NCBI GenBank assembly: GCA_963854735.1
Contig: OY978103.1
Span: 186,001-250,000, forward strand
Direction of reading: 5' to 3'
Source of the DNA: Marvania coccoides
Taxonomy: Eukaryota > Chlorophyta > Trebouxiophyceae > Chlorellales > Chlorellaceae
DNA length: 64,000 bases
Shown here: in pieces, positions 54,868-64,000 of the stretch
Layout: each line of letters opens with the position of its first letter
Position numbering within the stretch: the first letter of the stretch is position 1
Notes under the pieces: generated by a model
What the model was told of the DNA's origin: nothing
What the model saw: the letters and a program-made list of their open reading frames with translations, nothing else
The model's database searches: none
Translations under genes and position numbers: made by a program

Positions 54868-55075
54868 AAACATAGGTCTTTTAGCTACGTTTTCCCTTGA
54901 ATTTATGTTTTTCTACTCTGTTTTCCTCTGAAAAACATATTTACAACGAAAAACATAGTTAATTTATTTATGTTTTTCCTTGATTTTATTTATTATTCTC
55001 AGAAAACCGAAAAGAAAAACATAAAATCAAGGAAAAACATAGCTAAAGTACCTTTTTACTTTAAAACATAAGTTC
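54868..55075. repeat. Imperfect palindrome rich in AAAACATA / TATGTTTTTC (MITE-like)
   Basis: The left arm (AAAACATAGGTCTTTTAGCT to TTTATGTTTTTC, about 54868-54914) pairs with the right arm (GAAAAACATAAAATCAAGG to TTTAAAACATA, about 55013-55070). The core has further copies of AAAAACATA in both directions. It could fold as one large hairpin, as small non-autonomous elements do. No coding content. Confidence 0.65.
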
Positions 55076-55272
55076 TATTTACCATTGGCTTGATTTAATT
55101 CTTCTTAATGCAAACTAGAGAGAAAAGAGTAGTATGCCAACGCAGTGGGGGGAAAGAGGTGTATGAAAAAAACAAGACTGCAGTCAAAACTGGTTTCAAT
55201 ACTTTGGGGGGGAAATAGTAGTGGTAGGCATTTTCACTCCCTGCTGTGAGACGAAAACACAAAAACTGGTTC

Positions 55273-56704
55273 TTACTCCGTCTGGCTGTCGTTCTGGATC
55301 ATGTACGTCGTGACGTTGCTGTTGTTGAGGTACAGCAGCCCGCCTTCTTTGGTCCTAAGGATTGTGCGCATGGGCTCGATGGCCTGCACGACGCCCTCCG
55401 CCACCAGCGCTCCTTCGGCCAAGAACTTGACGGAGTCGCCAGCAGCAAAGGGCGGGGACGAGTACAGGGTCACGGCCGAGGCGACGTTGCCGAGGATGGA
55501 CTGCGCTGCCAGGCCCACCACCAGGGAGGCACCTCCTGTTGACGCGAGAAGGGGAGTTATGTTGATGCCGAAAGCGTCCAGGGAGGCGAAGACGGCGCCA
55601 GCATACACCAGGTAGTTTAACAGCGAACCCAGAGTAGTGAGCAGGCGAGCGCCGTGGCCCTTGAACACAGAGCGCTCGAGGTACGCCAGCAGGCGGTCTT
55701 TTAGCTCGATAGCTGCCCACGCAGCACCGACGATGAACACGATCTCGGAGGAGTCCTGAGCCAGCTGGGTCAAGCTCTTGATGACCTTGAGGACTGCGGG
55801 AGCGTAGCCGACTGCACAAGCGACAAGAATTGCAAGTAATATAACGGTTAGTGCTGTGAAAAGCAGTATTTACTTTATTTAAATAAATAGACGAGGTCGG
55901 CAAACTTGACTTACAGCACAGGGCTTCAAACTCCTTCTTCATCGTAGTCGCAGCAACCTGAGCGAGGGCAGCACCGACGGTGGCGCTGTAGATCATGCCC
56001 CAAATGGGCAGGAGCGCAGACGCGGGCTTAGAAACGGATGCGATGACCGCTTTAGCGATGTTGAAACTGTCCTTGTTCTCGCTGTCACTCTGGGAGAGGG
56101 AGGAGAAGAAATGCGACGTTGAGAGGAGGGTACGTCTTAGACTCAGGCTGAGCCTTCGCCACAGATTATGGGTTCATCACCCACCTTTGCTTGAAGGAGC
56201 TTGAAGATCAGAGATCCAACAAATACAGCGGCACCAGCTATGGCAATGAGCTTGACTGCCTCGAAACCACTCTCCTGAATCGTCTTGAACACTCCCAAAT
56301 CATCGACCAGCGGGACACCCGTAGGGACCCACACGGCTTCTACACGCACGAGGGAGGGGGGGAAAGGAGGATGTTATTGCCGGGGCCTAGGAAGATAGCG
56401 TGCTCAGAATAGAACAACTAAACAGATGGTGAGAAGCCAACAGCAACTCTGTACAGCCGGTAATTGAGCAAAGACAGAGGGAGATTGACAATCTCCGTAA
56501 CATCAAACCCCATAGCATAAGGTTATCCAGAATTCAATTTCTGATATTACCAGGGGGAGGAGGAGCACCAGCTCGCGTGACGATCTTCTTGTTAAAGGAA
56601 GTCCGGCGCTGCTGCGGCGAAACGATGGAGACAAAGGGAGCACGACGTGCAATGGTGGAGTTAGTGTGTCGAAGCACCACAGAACGGGCAGCGATGGACA
56701 GCAT
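55273..56704 (-). CDS. MscS-family mechanosensitive channel with organellar leader, short C terminus
   Basis: Exons 56704-56551, 56339-56185, 56089-55915 and 55811-55273 join in frame to 340 residues. The leader MLSIAARSVVLRHTNSTIAR is basic and free of acids for about 45 residues. Three to four hydrophobic helices come before the pore-lining helix, where LLASTGGASLVVGLAAQS and ILGNVASAVTLYSSPPF match MscS TM3 and the start of the beta domain. GDSVKFL and GVVQAIEPMRTILRTKEGG follow. The protein stops right after YLNNSNVTTYMI, so the lower alpha-beta vestibule domain of bacterial MscS is missing. Plastid MSL channels protect the organelle from osmotic swelling. This protein is probably in the same role, in chloroplast or mitochondrion. 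Confidence 0.88.
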
Positions 56705-57004
56705 GATGGCGAGGCTAGTTTTGGGAATTTGGGATCCAAGACAATGGGTGGCCTATTGTTTTATTAAAATGCCGCTTATCGGTGAATCTAGATTATTTAT
56801 TATATTGAATTCGCTATTTTGTTTCCGCCGCAAGGAATTATCAAGGGGGGGAAAACTTCCGAAAGCAAATGGGCAATACGGTCATGATTGATCAATTGTC
56901 TAAAATTAAGATGAGAAAATTAAATTGCAATCTCGTTGTTGATTATCATTGTTCTGAATTAATTTGAATTTTTGAGATCCGGGGGGGGAGGCCTCAAATT
57001 GCAC

Positions 57005-57035
<31 letters not shown>

Positions 57036-57420
57036 CTTAGCTTCAAAAAAAAAGGCTCTGGCGCCTCCTCTTCTTCATAATAAAGCATTCTGGGACGCGT
57101 ATGCATTGGTTTCGTACAGATGACAGCGCCTCCTCAATCATTGCCAATTTTAGTATTTCAGTTCGGCGCCGTCTAGGACACGCGTGCCCTTGGTTAGTTT
57201 ATCACCCTCACCCGATATAATGCCCCTAACTCAGTATGTTCTAATGCTAGACCAGAAACTCTGGTACCCGATCTGCCCTCTGGCGAGTGCCCCTGGGAGA
57301 TCGAGCAGCTGCAGGTTGGCTCTGGGAATTATCAAGTGCCCTTCCATCTTTCAAACACTACTACTAATAGAATGTGGGCAAGAGTTTTAATATTCAAAAT
57401 CACACTAAAACAAAAGTTTT
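56705..57420. other. Gene-free spacer with a T26 run
   Basis: AT-rich sequence with an uninterrupted T tract at about 57005-57030, followed by A-rich sequence. It could be a processed insertion tail, but no body is recognised. No gene is supported. Confidence 0.5.
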
Positions 57421-58738
57421 TCAACACACGTTCTCAACGCTGGTGTAATAGTGAGCACACATGGCGACGATCGAGACCAAGAGGCCCACTGCTCCAACGC
57501 CTCGCGTGGCCTTTCGCCAACTGGGCGGAAAGGCGCACGGCATCAACATGCACGCCAGAAGAAACCCAAAGTACAAGCCGCCTACATGGCTCATCTGTGA
57601 AGTGCCGTCGCTGTCCAGTGCAGTCGAAATACTAAAAACAATAACAAAACACACAATCATTACGATTCTCAATACTTTTCGCCGCAGAGCTTTCCAATTG
57701 AAAAGCATCTCCATCAAAAACATGCCGATGAGCCCGAAGATGCCGCCGCTGGCGCCAACAACTGCTGTGCAAGGCTTCTCCGTTACAGAGCTGCGCGTGA
57801 GGAGGAAGGAAGAGGAGGGAGGAAAATAATATTATTATCGTGTGACGGATGTCCAAGGCAACCATAAAAACAAATTTATTTACCTCAACAAGTTCCCGCC
57901 TAGGGCAGAAATAGCAAAGCTCGGCAGCAAATAGTGCCAGCCGTGCTGAACTTCCATGGATCCGCCCAACAGCAGCAGCAGCATAGAGTTGGAGAACAGG
58001 TGGAGGAATGAGACGTGCACCAGCGCGCTGGTGATCCACCTTTGGGGTTGACTCCGCATCAGAGGAGCCCACCTGGCCCCCCACTTGATAAGGAACGTTG
58101 CGTCAAATACGCCTCTTTTAGAGGAGCACCATTTGTGTTTGGAGGGGTCCATCCATCGAAGCAAGACCGCCGGTCCCAGGTTTTTACCTTCCAGCGTGTT
58201 TTGCATGCACGTCAGCGCCGTTGGCGACGCGATTGCCAGGTAAGAGTCCCATTGGCCAATCATTGCACAAAACACAAGGATGATGAGCACAAAAAGGGTG
58301 CAGGCAAACACTGGGCGGTGTTTTCCAGGCGGAGAGATGGTAAAAGCATGGTAGACCTGTTCTCCTGTGATAAGTCGGGAGGAGGAGACGGGAATGAATA
58401 AAATATCATACATACATGATATACGGCATATACTGGCATGCCAAAGTCTTCTATGCGGCATTGATTGCTTTTTAGTCTTATTGTGGACTTCAAAACACGC
58501 AAGTAATGTATGAACAGCGTGTGATTCACTCTCTCGGTAGAAACACACCAAGTGACCTACCAGTGATTGTTAATTCATCGAGGAGCCTTTTTCTCACAGA
58601 TCGCAGCGCCCGCCTCCAGGGTTTAGGCCTGCCGAAATCTGTTGACTCTGCTGCATCGGGGCTGGGGGAGGCGCCAACGTTCACCACCATGCTGTGCGCT
58701 GCCTCGTGAACCAACTTCCCTCCCTGAGGAAGCGGCAT
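57421..58738 (-). CDS. Rhomboid intramembrane serine protease
   Basis: Exons 58738-58561, 58364-about 57884 and about 57796-57421 join in frame to about 345 residues. Rhomboids cut transmembrane proteins inside the membrane. WITSALVHVSFLHLFSNSML carries the HxxxN oxyanion-hole motif. GASGGIFGLIG carries the catalytic Ser (GxSG), formed just after the second splice. SHVGGLYFGFL supplies the catalytic His. Six to seven hydrophobic helices can be counted. The N terminus (about 60 residues, basic near RRALRSVRKRLLDEL) is cytosolic. Compared with the secretase-type core there is an extra first helix (FACTLFVLIILVFCAM). The start is taken at the ATG after a possible acceptor (TTTACAG). An upstream coding exon cannot be excluded. 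Confidence 0.9.
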
Positions 58739-59221
58739 GGAGCTGTAAAGAAGTGATTGGGACGAATTAATCATTGAGGGCTGTTGGTTTGTTTCCGTAG
58801 ATTAATGCTCACTTGGAGGAGCCTCAGCGGCCGAGTTAACCATGGATCACCAAACCACCCATCAAAAACTGTTTTCTGAGGCCTATAGAAACTTATTAAA
58901 TTATATTATATCGGTTTTCAAAGATTTGTATGAGTAAAAATGAGTTAAAACACTCAAAAATCGAGGAGGTGGGCCATCATCAGGGGTCAACTCGTTTGAA
59001 TTTGTGATCCTTTTGACCAATCGTTTCTGAGCTGTTCTAGAGTGTGAAGAGGGCACCCAAAGGGGGTGGGGAATAAGTTAAAAGTACACTCCCCGAATAA
59101 CAATGATAAGAACCAAATGGCTATGATGATGAAAACTACAAAAATCTTGCCGAGTATACTATGACACGAAATTAGAATAAATTCAGGTAATTTTCCATAT
59201 GCTCTATGTATGTAAGTTCAT
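58739..59221. other. Gene-free spacer
   Basis: AT-rich promoter side of the rhomboid gene and 3' flank of the GGCT-like gene. I see nothing further. Confidence 0.5.
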
Positions 59222-60551
59222 TCACGTAAGGGATGCCTTTACTTGGTTTTCGGTAGCAACAGCGCTGCAGCCGCAGCCAAGGATGGGCCTTAAGAGGTCG
59301 TGGATGCCCCATGAAAGCGAAAATACACTGTGAAAGTACAAGGCATGCAGACGAGCTGCAATACCGCTCTTGTTGGCGGTATGAAGCCCCGCAAACTTGC
59401 GATACAAGCGCATGACGATGAAGGCCGGGAAGAGGAGGCCATAGGCCAAGCCTCCAACCATGATAGAGCCGATTTTAGTACCAAGGGAATTTGGCTGGTA
59501 GTGAGGATGTTCTTGAAGGTAACGCTGGTATTCGGGCTCCAGCCCCTTTTCAGCAGCCCCCGTCCGCAGCAAATCAATGTAGCGCTTGGACGGCAGCGCT
59601 TCGCGACCACGCAGCCAAGCGATCGACTTCGCCTGGGTCTGCAACGTGTAGGCTTGAATCGATCTGCCGTCGTAGGCCTCCAGAGAGACCGTGATAACAC
59701 CATATCCGTGCTCGCTTTCCCCAGCAGCGCCCTCAGTTTCTTTGTAGTATTGCCATTCGGTTGTGGTCATTTTTAAGGCAACGCCATGCACCACGCGACC
59801 CCCTTCCAGCGCCAAAGGCTCGACGGTGGCAAACCCAGGCTCGCGGTAAGGGAGGCCAGGTTGTCGGAAGGTCAGCATGAAGCCCGGTAATTTAGCGGGG
59901 ATACTTTCTGCGGGCTTTATCATGCGCCGGCCTTCGAGAACATCCGCCTTCATATTGCTGCAGGAATTCATGGGGAGAACGAGGTTTGGACGTCATGATT
60001 CCCATTTTGCGACAAAATAGAAGAACATTTGACTGAAAATTGAAGCCTTCTCAGAAAGGCTGACAGAACAGAAAGTTTCACGAGGTTTGAACGTCATGAT
60101 TCCATTTTATGACAAAATAGAAGAACCATTTGCCGGAAAATTGAAGCCTTCTCAGAAAAGGCTGACAGAACAGAAAGTTTCTGTCGCCGTCGCCATGATC
60201 ATTTCTCTTCACTCACCTCCCAAAAGCAAACACCCACACGCTGGCGTCCTCAGCATCCTTTTCAATAAGAATATCGCCCACCACAGGATCCAGGTGATGC
60301 AGCCTGCGCGACAGAAACACAAGACAAAGGGAGGCGATTTTATAGGGCCAGATCAAGGCAACAAAAACTGTCCCTGTAAACTCTCACCCCAACTTTTCTT
60401 CGGCTTCGTGAGCCACCTCTTGAGCTACCTTGAGGCCTTCAGTGTCTGACGCTGCGTGCCTTCGACTCATTGCTACTCTTTTTCTTCGTGGGGCAAAAGC
60501 TACGCGGGTGAACTTATTGCTGGGAATTCGAGAGGTCGCGATCGCGAACAT
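59222..60551 (-). CDS. Gamma-glutamylcyclotransferase-like protein with plastid-type leader
   Basis: Exons 60551-60388, 60303-60217 and 59957-59222 join in frame to 328 residues. The GGCT/AIG2-like fold cleaves gamma-glutamyl amides, for example in glutathione turnover. The substrate loop FAFGSNM (usually YGSN) is restored across the second splice. PAKLPGFMLTFRQPGLPYRE, FATVEP and YYKETEGA with the probable catalytic Glu follow. The leader from 60551 (MFAIATSRIPSNKFTRVAFA) is in frame with the shorter start at 60470 and looks like a chloroplast transit peptide. Residues 240-300 add a hydrophobic helix (IMVGGLAYGLLFPAFIVM) not seen in simple GGCTs, so it may be membrane-bound. The second intron consists largely of a tandem duplication. 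Confidence 0.8.
59981..60181. repeat. Tandem duplication (two about 100-bp units) filling an intron
   Basis: GAGGTTTGGACGTCATGATT to GAACAGAAAGTTTCAC (59981-60081) is followed at once by GAGGTTTGAACGTCATGATT to GAACAGAAAGTTTCT (60082-60181), with about ten differences. The pair makes up most of the 259-bp intron 2 of the GGCT-like gene. Confidence 0.9.
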
Positions 60552-60897
60552 TAGAAATTAAATATAAAATACGCGAATTAAAAGGAGAGGAGCGAGGTAG
60601 AAATAGCATAGACCTCTTCTTCTGCAAGAACATTACTAGTAAATCCATCTAAATATAACTTTGTTTTCTGTACCTATAATAATATTAAACAAATTAAGAC
60701 CACGAGGAGAGGAGTAATATTTTGGCATTTGAATATTTAGATTTCATGAATGGCCTCCCTACAAGAGAGTAATCAACAGCATAGGAACGTTTGCATATTC
60801 GAATTTAGCCATGCGTACAATGGATGGGCCCAACCGGCGTTGAAAATGCGCTTGCCAGCTACATGCGTTAATTTTTTAATTTTTATTTTGTGTGCAG
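60552..60897. promoter_or_regulatory. Upstream region shared by GGCT-like and RPA34-like genes
   Basis: AT-rich sequence. The unidentified first exon of the RPA34-like gene must lie here or be non-coding. ATGGATGGGCCCAACCGG at about 60820 is a candidate but gives the wrong phase. Confidence 0.4.
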
Positions 60898-61584
60898 GGG
60901 CCTACAGCTAGACCCTGCTTATCAGGAGGTTGAAGTACATGACAACCTGGATTGTGCAAGGGTGAAGATAGACGCCAGCAAGGAGCTTTGGTTGGTCCAG
61001 GTCCCTCTCGACGTGAGTCTGTCTTTCTGCCGCGCCGCCCTAATGAATAATAATCAATTCCATCCTTTTCTGACGTACCATGTCATTTAACATGCAGTTT
61101 CCGTTGGAAGACAAAGTTGTTTGGAAATCCAATGGCACAAAGGGAGGAATCAGTGGCGTTGCCGAAATTGGAGGCGAGTTATATTTGCAATAAGAATAAT
61201 AATATGCTAATATGCTGCATGATTAGTCAAATTAATTTTTCATTCTGCGCAGGAATCGAGTATAAGTTGGTGGAGGAGCAGGAAATGGGGGGAGCAACAG
61301 TGGTGTATGCAGCTGGCACCGACGATTCTTTGCCAGTCAAAGTGACGCGGCGAGTGGGGGTGTATCGAACGACAGACGCGCCTCGGGTGTGCTTTGGTGA
61401 TGACGGCGCAGCGGTGGCTCACGAGGAGCAAGGTACTGCTGCGGCAAAGGTGGAAAAGCCGCCTGCGAAAGTTGCTGAGGGCAATGCAGGAAAGAAAAAG
61501 AAGAAGAAAAAGAAGAGCAGCAGCGAGGGGGACGCCAGCGATGTGGAGGAACCGAAGAAGAAAAGGAACAAGAAGAACAAGTAA
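60898..61584 (+). CDS. RNA polymerase I RPA34/POLR1G-like protein (5' end missing)
   Basis: Exons 60898-61012, 61098-61173 and 61253-61584 join in frame to 174 residues. The first exon lacks a start. ASKELWLVQVPLDFPLED resembles the dimerisation region of RPA34.5/POLR1G, where LWLI-x-x-P-x-D-F is the most constant part. As in that family, the C terminus is a highly charged Lys tail (KKKKKKKKSSSEG and KKKRNKKNK) suited to nucleolar localisation. The short beta-rich middle (YKLVEEQEMGGATVVY) would pair with RPA49. Intron 2 starts with GC (GGAG/GCGAGT). The nearby GT would put a stop in frame. Family assignment rests on a short motif and composition. Confidence 0.55.
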
Positions 61585-61713
61585 CCAAATAATTGTCAGC
61601 AGTCGATTGTTGGCGCCTCGGTTTTTTTAATATTTTCTGCTGATTGTAGAATTTATAATCGATGTAAAAATTCAAAACGTTGTATATAATTGCAAAAAGA
61701 GGCACCCTCCTCG

Positions 61714-63343
61714 ATGGCTGGCTTTTCGGGGGCGTTAAAAATTGGTGATTTGAACGATTTTATTGCTCCCAGCCAAGCTTGTGTGGTCAGCTTGAATGGC
61801 AACAAAATAGGGCAAGCTGTGGAAGATGAGGTGGGCCATTTTATAACTGGCAGAAACAGGGCAGATCGCGCCTGCATTTCACGGCAGTCTCTTGCAATTG
61901 ATCAAACATGTTTTTTGGTGATGCGCGCAGGTGGGAAGCGTTCAGATCCAACGGCCCGCTGGATTCCCTCAAACAACTGGCGCCGGGGCCGGCGAGGCGG
62001 TCAAGGTATCCCTCCACGACTGCCTGGCGTGCAGCGGCTGCGTCACGTCGGCAGAGACGGTGCTGTTGCAGCACCAAAGCGTAGAGGAGTTTGTGGCCCG
62101 CCTGGCCGACCCCACAACCACCGTCATCGTTTCCTTGTCCCCCCAGTCCATGGTTTCTCTTGCTGCGGCGTACGGCATGCCCCCAGCAGAGTGCGTAGCC
62201 AAAGTCACAGCGGTCCTCAAGTCTCAAGGCGTGATGGCCGTATTTGATGTGGGCTGGGCCAGGGACATAGCCCTGCTGGAGGCAGCATCGGAGTTCGTCG
62301 ACCGCTGGCAGCAGCGGCGTGCTAGCCAGAATGGCGGTGCTGTTCAGACTTGTACTACAGCAGCATACGGCAGCGGCCCAGCTTTACCATCGCAACAAAC
62401 GTCGGCGCTTCCCATGCTAGCGTCGGCGTGCCCTGGTTGGGTGTGCTACGCTGAGAAAACGCATGGCAATTTTGTCCTCCCTCACATCAGCACAGCTAAA
62501 AGCCCGCAAGCGGTGCTGGGCACCCTGGTAAAGCGGCAGTGGGCGCCAGCGGCAGGGTTGGAGGCATCCCGCGTGTACCACTGCACGGTGATGCCGTGCT
62601 ATGACAAGAAACTCGAGGCGTCTCGCGATGATTTTGTGGTTCCTACTCATTCTGGAGGATTGGTGGAGCCTCCGACCCCAGAGACCGACTGTGTGCTGGC
62701 CACCACCGAGCTGCACGATTGGCTGCAGAGCTTGCCAGGGGTGGACTTGCGTGCTGCGCTTGCTGTCCCGCTGGACGCTCCCTTTTCAAACCAGGTGCCA
62801 GCTGGCGGTGGACGGTCGTTCGGCGGGGCTGGAGGGTCGGGAGGCTACATGGAGCACGTGTTTCGCGTCGCCGCATGGGAGTTGTTCGGCCAGAAGCTGC
62901 CCCCAGGGCCGTTGCCTACTGTGCAGGGTCGAAACGCAGACGTTTGCGAAGTATCGTTGGTGGTGGAGGGGCGGCGCGTGTTGCACTTTGCGGCAGCATA
63001 TGGATTTCGCAACATCCAGGGGCTGATGCGCAAGATCAAGTCCGGGCGCTGCGAGTACGACTACGTGGAAGTAATGGCCTGCCCCTCTGGTTGCCTCAAC
63101 GGCGGCGGACAGGTGAAGCCGGCGCCCGGCCAGTCGGCACACCAGCTGATAGAGCAGCTGGAGACCGCCTACCATGGGGGGGACTACCTTGAACAGCGCT
63201 CTCCACAGCAAAATCCCTCTGTTGCTGCTCTGTATCGCGACTGGGTAAGCGGTTGCCCAGGATCCGCCCCTGCCAGGCAGCTTTTCCACACCCAGTACCA
63301 TCGCAGGGAAAAGAACCTGGCGTCAGCCATTGCCGATTGGTGA
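61714..63343 (+). CDS. NAR1: NAR1/IOP1 cytosolic Fe-S assembly factor (hydrogenase-like)
   Basis: Exons 61714-61830 and 61931-63343 join in frame to 509 residues, normal for the family. NAR1 hands Fe-S clusters to the CIA targeting complex in the cytosol. The N-terminal signature SGALKIGDLNDFIAPSQACV carries the first Cys. HDCLACSGCVTSAE gives the other three Cys of the first cluster. The H-cluster-type Cys residues are in SACPGWVCYAEK, VMPCYDKKLEA and MACPSGCLNGGGQ. All eight conserved Cys appear present. The tail ends in NLASAIADW, and the C-terminal Trp is the known CIA-targeting signature. It follows the RPA34-like gene by 130 bp on the same strand. Confidence 0.96.
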
Positions 63344-63669
63344 TTCAGTGGCTACTTTTTTTTGGGGGGGGGGGGGGGGGGTGGAGGAGGGTTGAGGGCA
63401 GCATTGGAAGCGACGATGCTTGCAATTTTTAGGGCGGCAAGCTCTTTTCTTTGTTTAAATTTAAAATTTTAAATCCACAATAAAACAAAACCAGTGTTAT
63501 TTTTTTTGTTATTTTTTTTAAACCCCTATAAGAAACTGAAACAAAACAACAAGTTACCTGAAACATAACAAAACAAAAACCTGAAACAAACCTGAACTAT
63601 TTTTTTAATAGAAAATGCATATGCTTTTATTAGATTTATTATTTCAATTGCATTTGTGCAGTTGAAATC
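63344..63669. other. Spacer with G18 run and CAAAAC-rich segment
   Basis: A G-only run at about 63364-63381 is followed by AT-rich sequence with repeated AACAAAACAAAAACC and ACCTGAAAC words (63480-63595). These recall the ends of the 31.6-35.8 kb element and the 930-1165 minisatellite. No gene is supported. Confidence 0.5.
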
Positions 63670-64000
63670 ATGATTTTGAACACGTGCTTGCCACAAAGCT
63701 TGTGCTCTAGACCTTGCCTTCGACAGTTGTCATCATCACATCCGCCACCCTCTGTCGTGCGCTGCTTAGCAAGCTCAAGCTTAGCAAGCTCAAGCGAGCC
63801 CCCTAAGGGAAGTGATAAAGAGAGCGCTCTGAAGAAGGATGCGCGCCCTAAACGAGGACCTTCACCGCCCCGCCCGAAGGAATCGAAGAACAGCAACCAG
63901 GTGTGGCGGCTGTTCAATGTGAAGGTCCCTGCCGCAGAAGACCCAGGAAAAGATGATTTCGGCATCCACCCGGCTTTGCTGAAGTCCCTTGCAAAGCGCA
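63670..64000 (+). CDS. Start of a gene with organelle-type leader, cut by the window end
   Basis: The frame is open from the ATG at 63670 to the last base (110 residues). The first about 45 residues are rich in Ser, Leu, Pro and Arg with no acids (MILNTCLPQSLCSRPCLRQL), like a plastid or mitochondrial targeting peptide. They include a short internal duplication (LASSSLASSS), encoded by a direct repeat at 63762-63790. A Lys-rich stretch follows (KESALKKDARPKRG). NQVWRLFNVKVPAAEDPGKD and FGIHPALLKSLAKR look folded. I do not recognise the family. Confidence 0.6.
   Translation, partial: MILNTCLPQSLCSRPCLRQLSSSHPPPSVVRCLASSSLASSSEPPKGSDKESALKKDARPKRGPSPPRPKESKNSNQVWRLFNVKVPAAEDPGKDDFGIHPALLKSLAKR

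Overview
The window is nuclear DNA of a eukaryote, most likely a green alga (Chlorophyta or a close relative). Three things point there. Genes are split by many short GT-AG introns, with GC-rich exons against T-rich introns and spacers. Several proteins start with chloroplast or mitochondrial targeting peptides, one ending in a VVRAS-like cleavage region. The gene set is plant-lineage: TIC110 of the chloroplast inner envelope, an EMSY-like ENT/Tudor protein, a HOS1-type ELYS-like protein, a LOG cytokinin-activating enzyme, a 4CXXC-JmjC demethylase and a mechanosensitive channel with an organellar leader. All three stop codons are used normally.

Layout. 1-2 kb is repeats. 1.95-4.45 kb holds a PP2C phosphatase and LOG. 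5-9.6 kb has HOS1-like and EMSY-like genes in divergent orientation. 10.1-14 kb is TIC110. 14.9-21.3 kb holds a basic CDK-site-rich protein, a plastid membrane protein, PSMD9 and an EF-hand plastid protein. 22-23.3 kb is a GH16 glucanase. 23.6-29.2 kb is a full ABCC transporter. 29.4-31.5 kb has a mitochondrial-leader protein and a cyclin-fold protein. 31.6-35.8 kb is a nested inverted-repeat mobile element carrying a broken RecQ-like helicase start and a small spliced gene. 35.8-43 kb has a coiled-coil protein of unknown function divergent from a JmjC demethylase. 43.3-44.6 kb is mitochondrial succinyl-CoA ligase beta. 45.2-50 kb is a decayed host gene hit twice by the same LINE family. 50.2-51.6 kb is a 2-Cys peroxiredoxin fused to a thioredoxin domain. 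52.2-64 kb holds a histidine acid phosphatase, an MscS channel, a rhomboid protease, a gamma-glutamylcyclotransferase-like protein, an RPA34-like protein, the Fe-S assembly factor NAR1, and the start of another gene.

Neighbours mostly look like independent housekeeping genes. Several are head to head and share 170-330 bp promoters (HOS1/EML, the plastid membrane protein/PSMD9, ABCC/mitochondrial protein, coiled-coil/JmjC, GGCT-like/RPA34-like). Two chromatin or nuclear-pore regulators (HOS1-like, EMSY-like) share one promoter.

The strongest candidates for something new are: the mitochondrial-type peroxiredoxin-thioredoxin fusion; a HOS1 homologue without its RING finger; GC-AG introns in three genes, each needed to keep the frame; the nested palindromic RecQ-bearing element; and two insertions of one LINE family into one host gene with matching ATGR target duplications and (ATGT)n tails. 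Exon joins given below were derived by hand from frame and splice signals. Nothing was aligned against a database.
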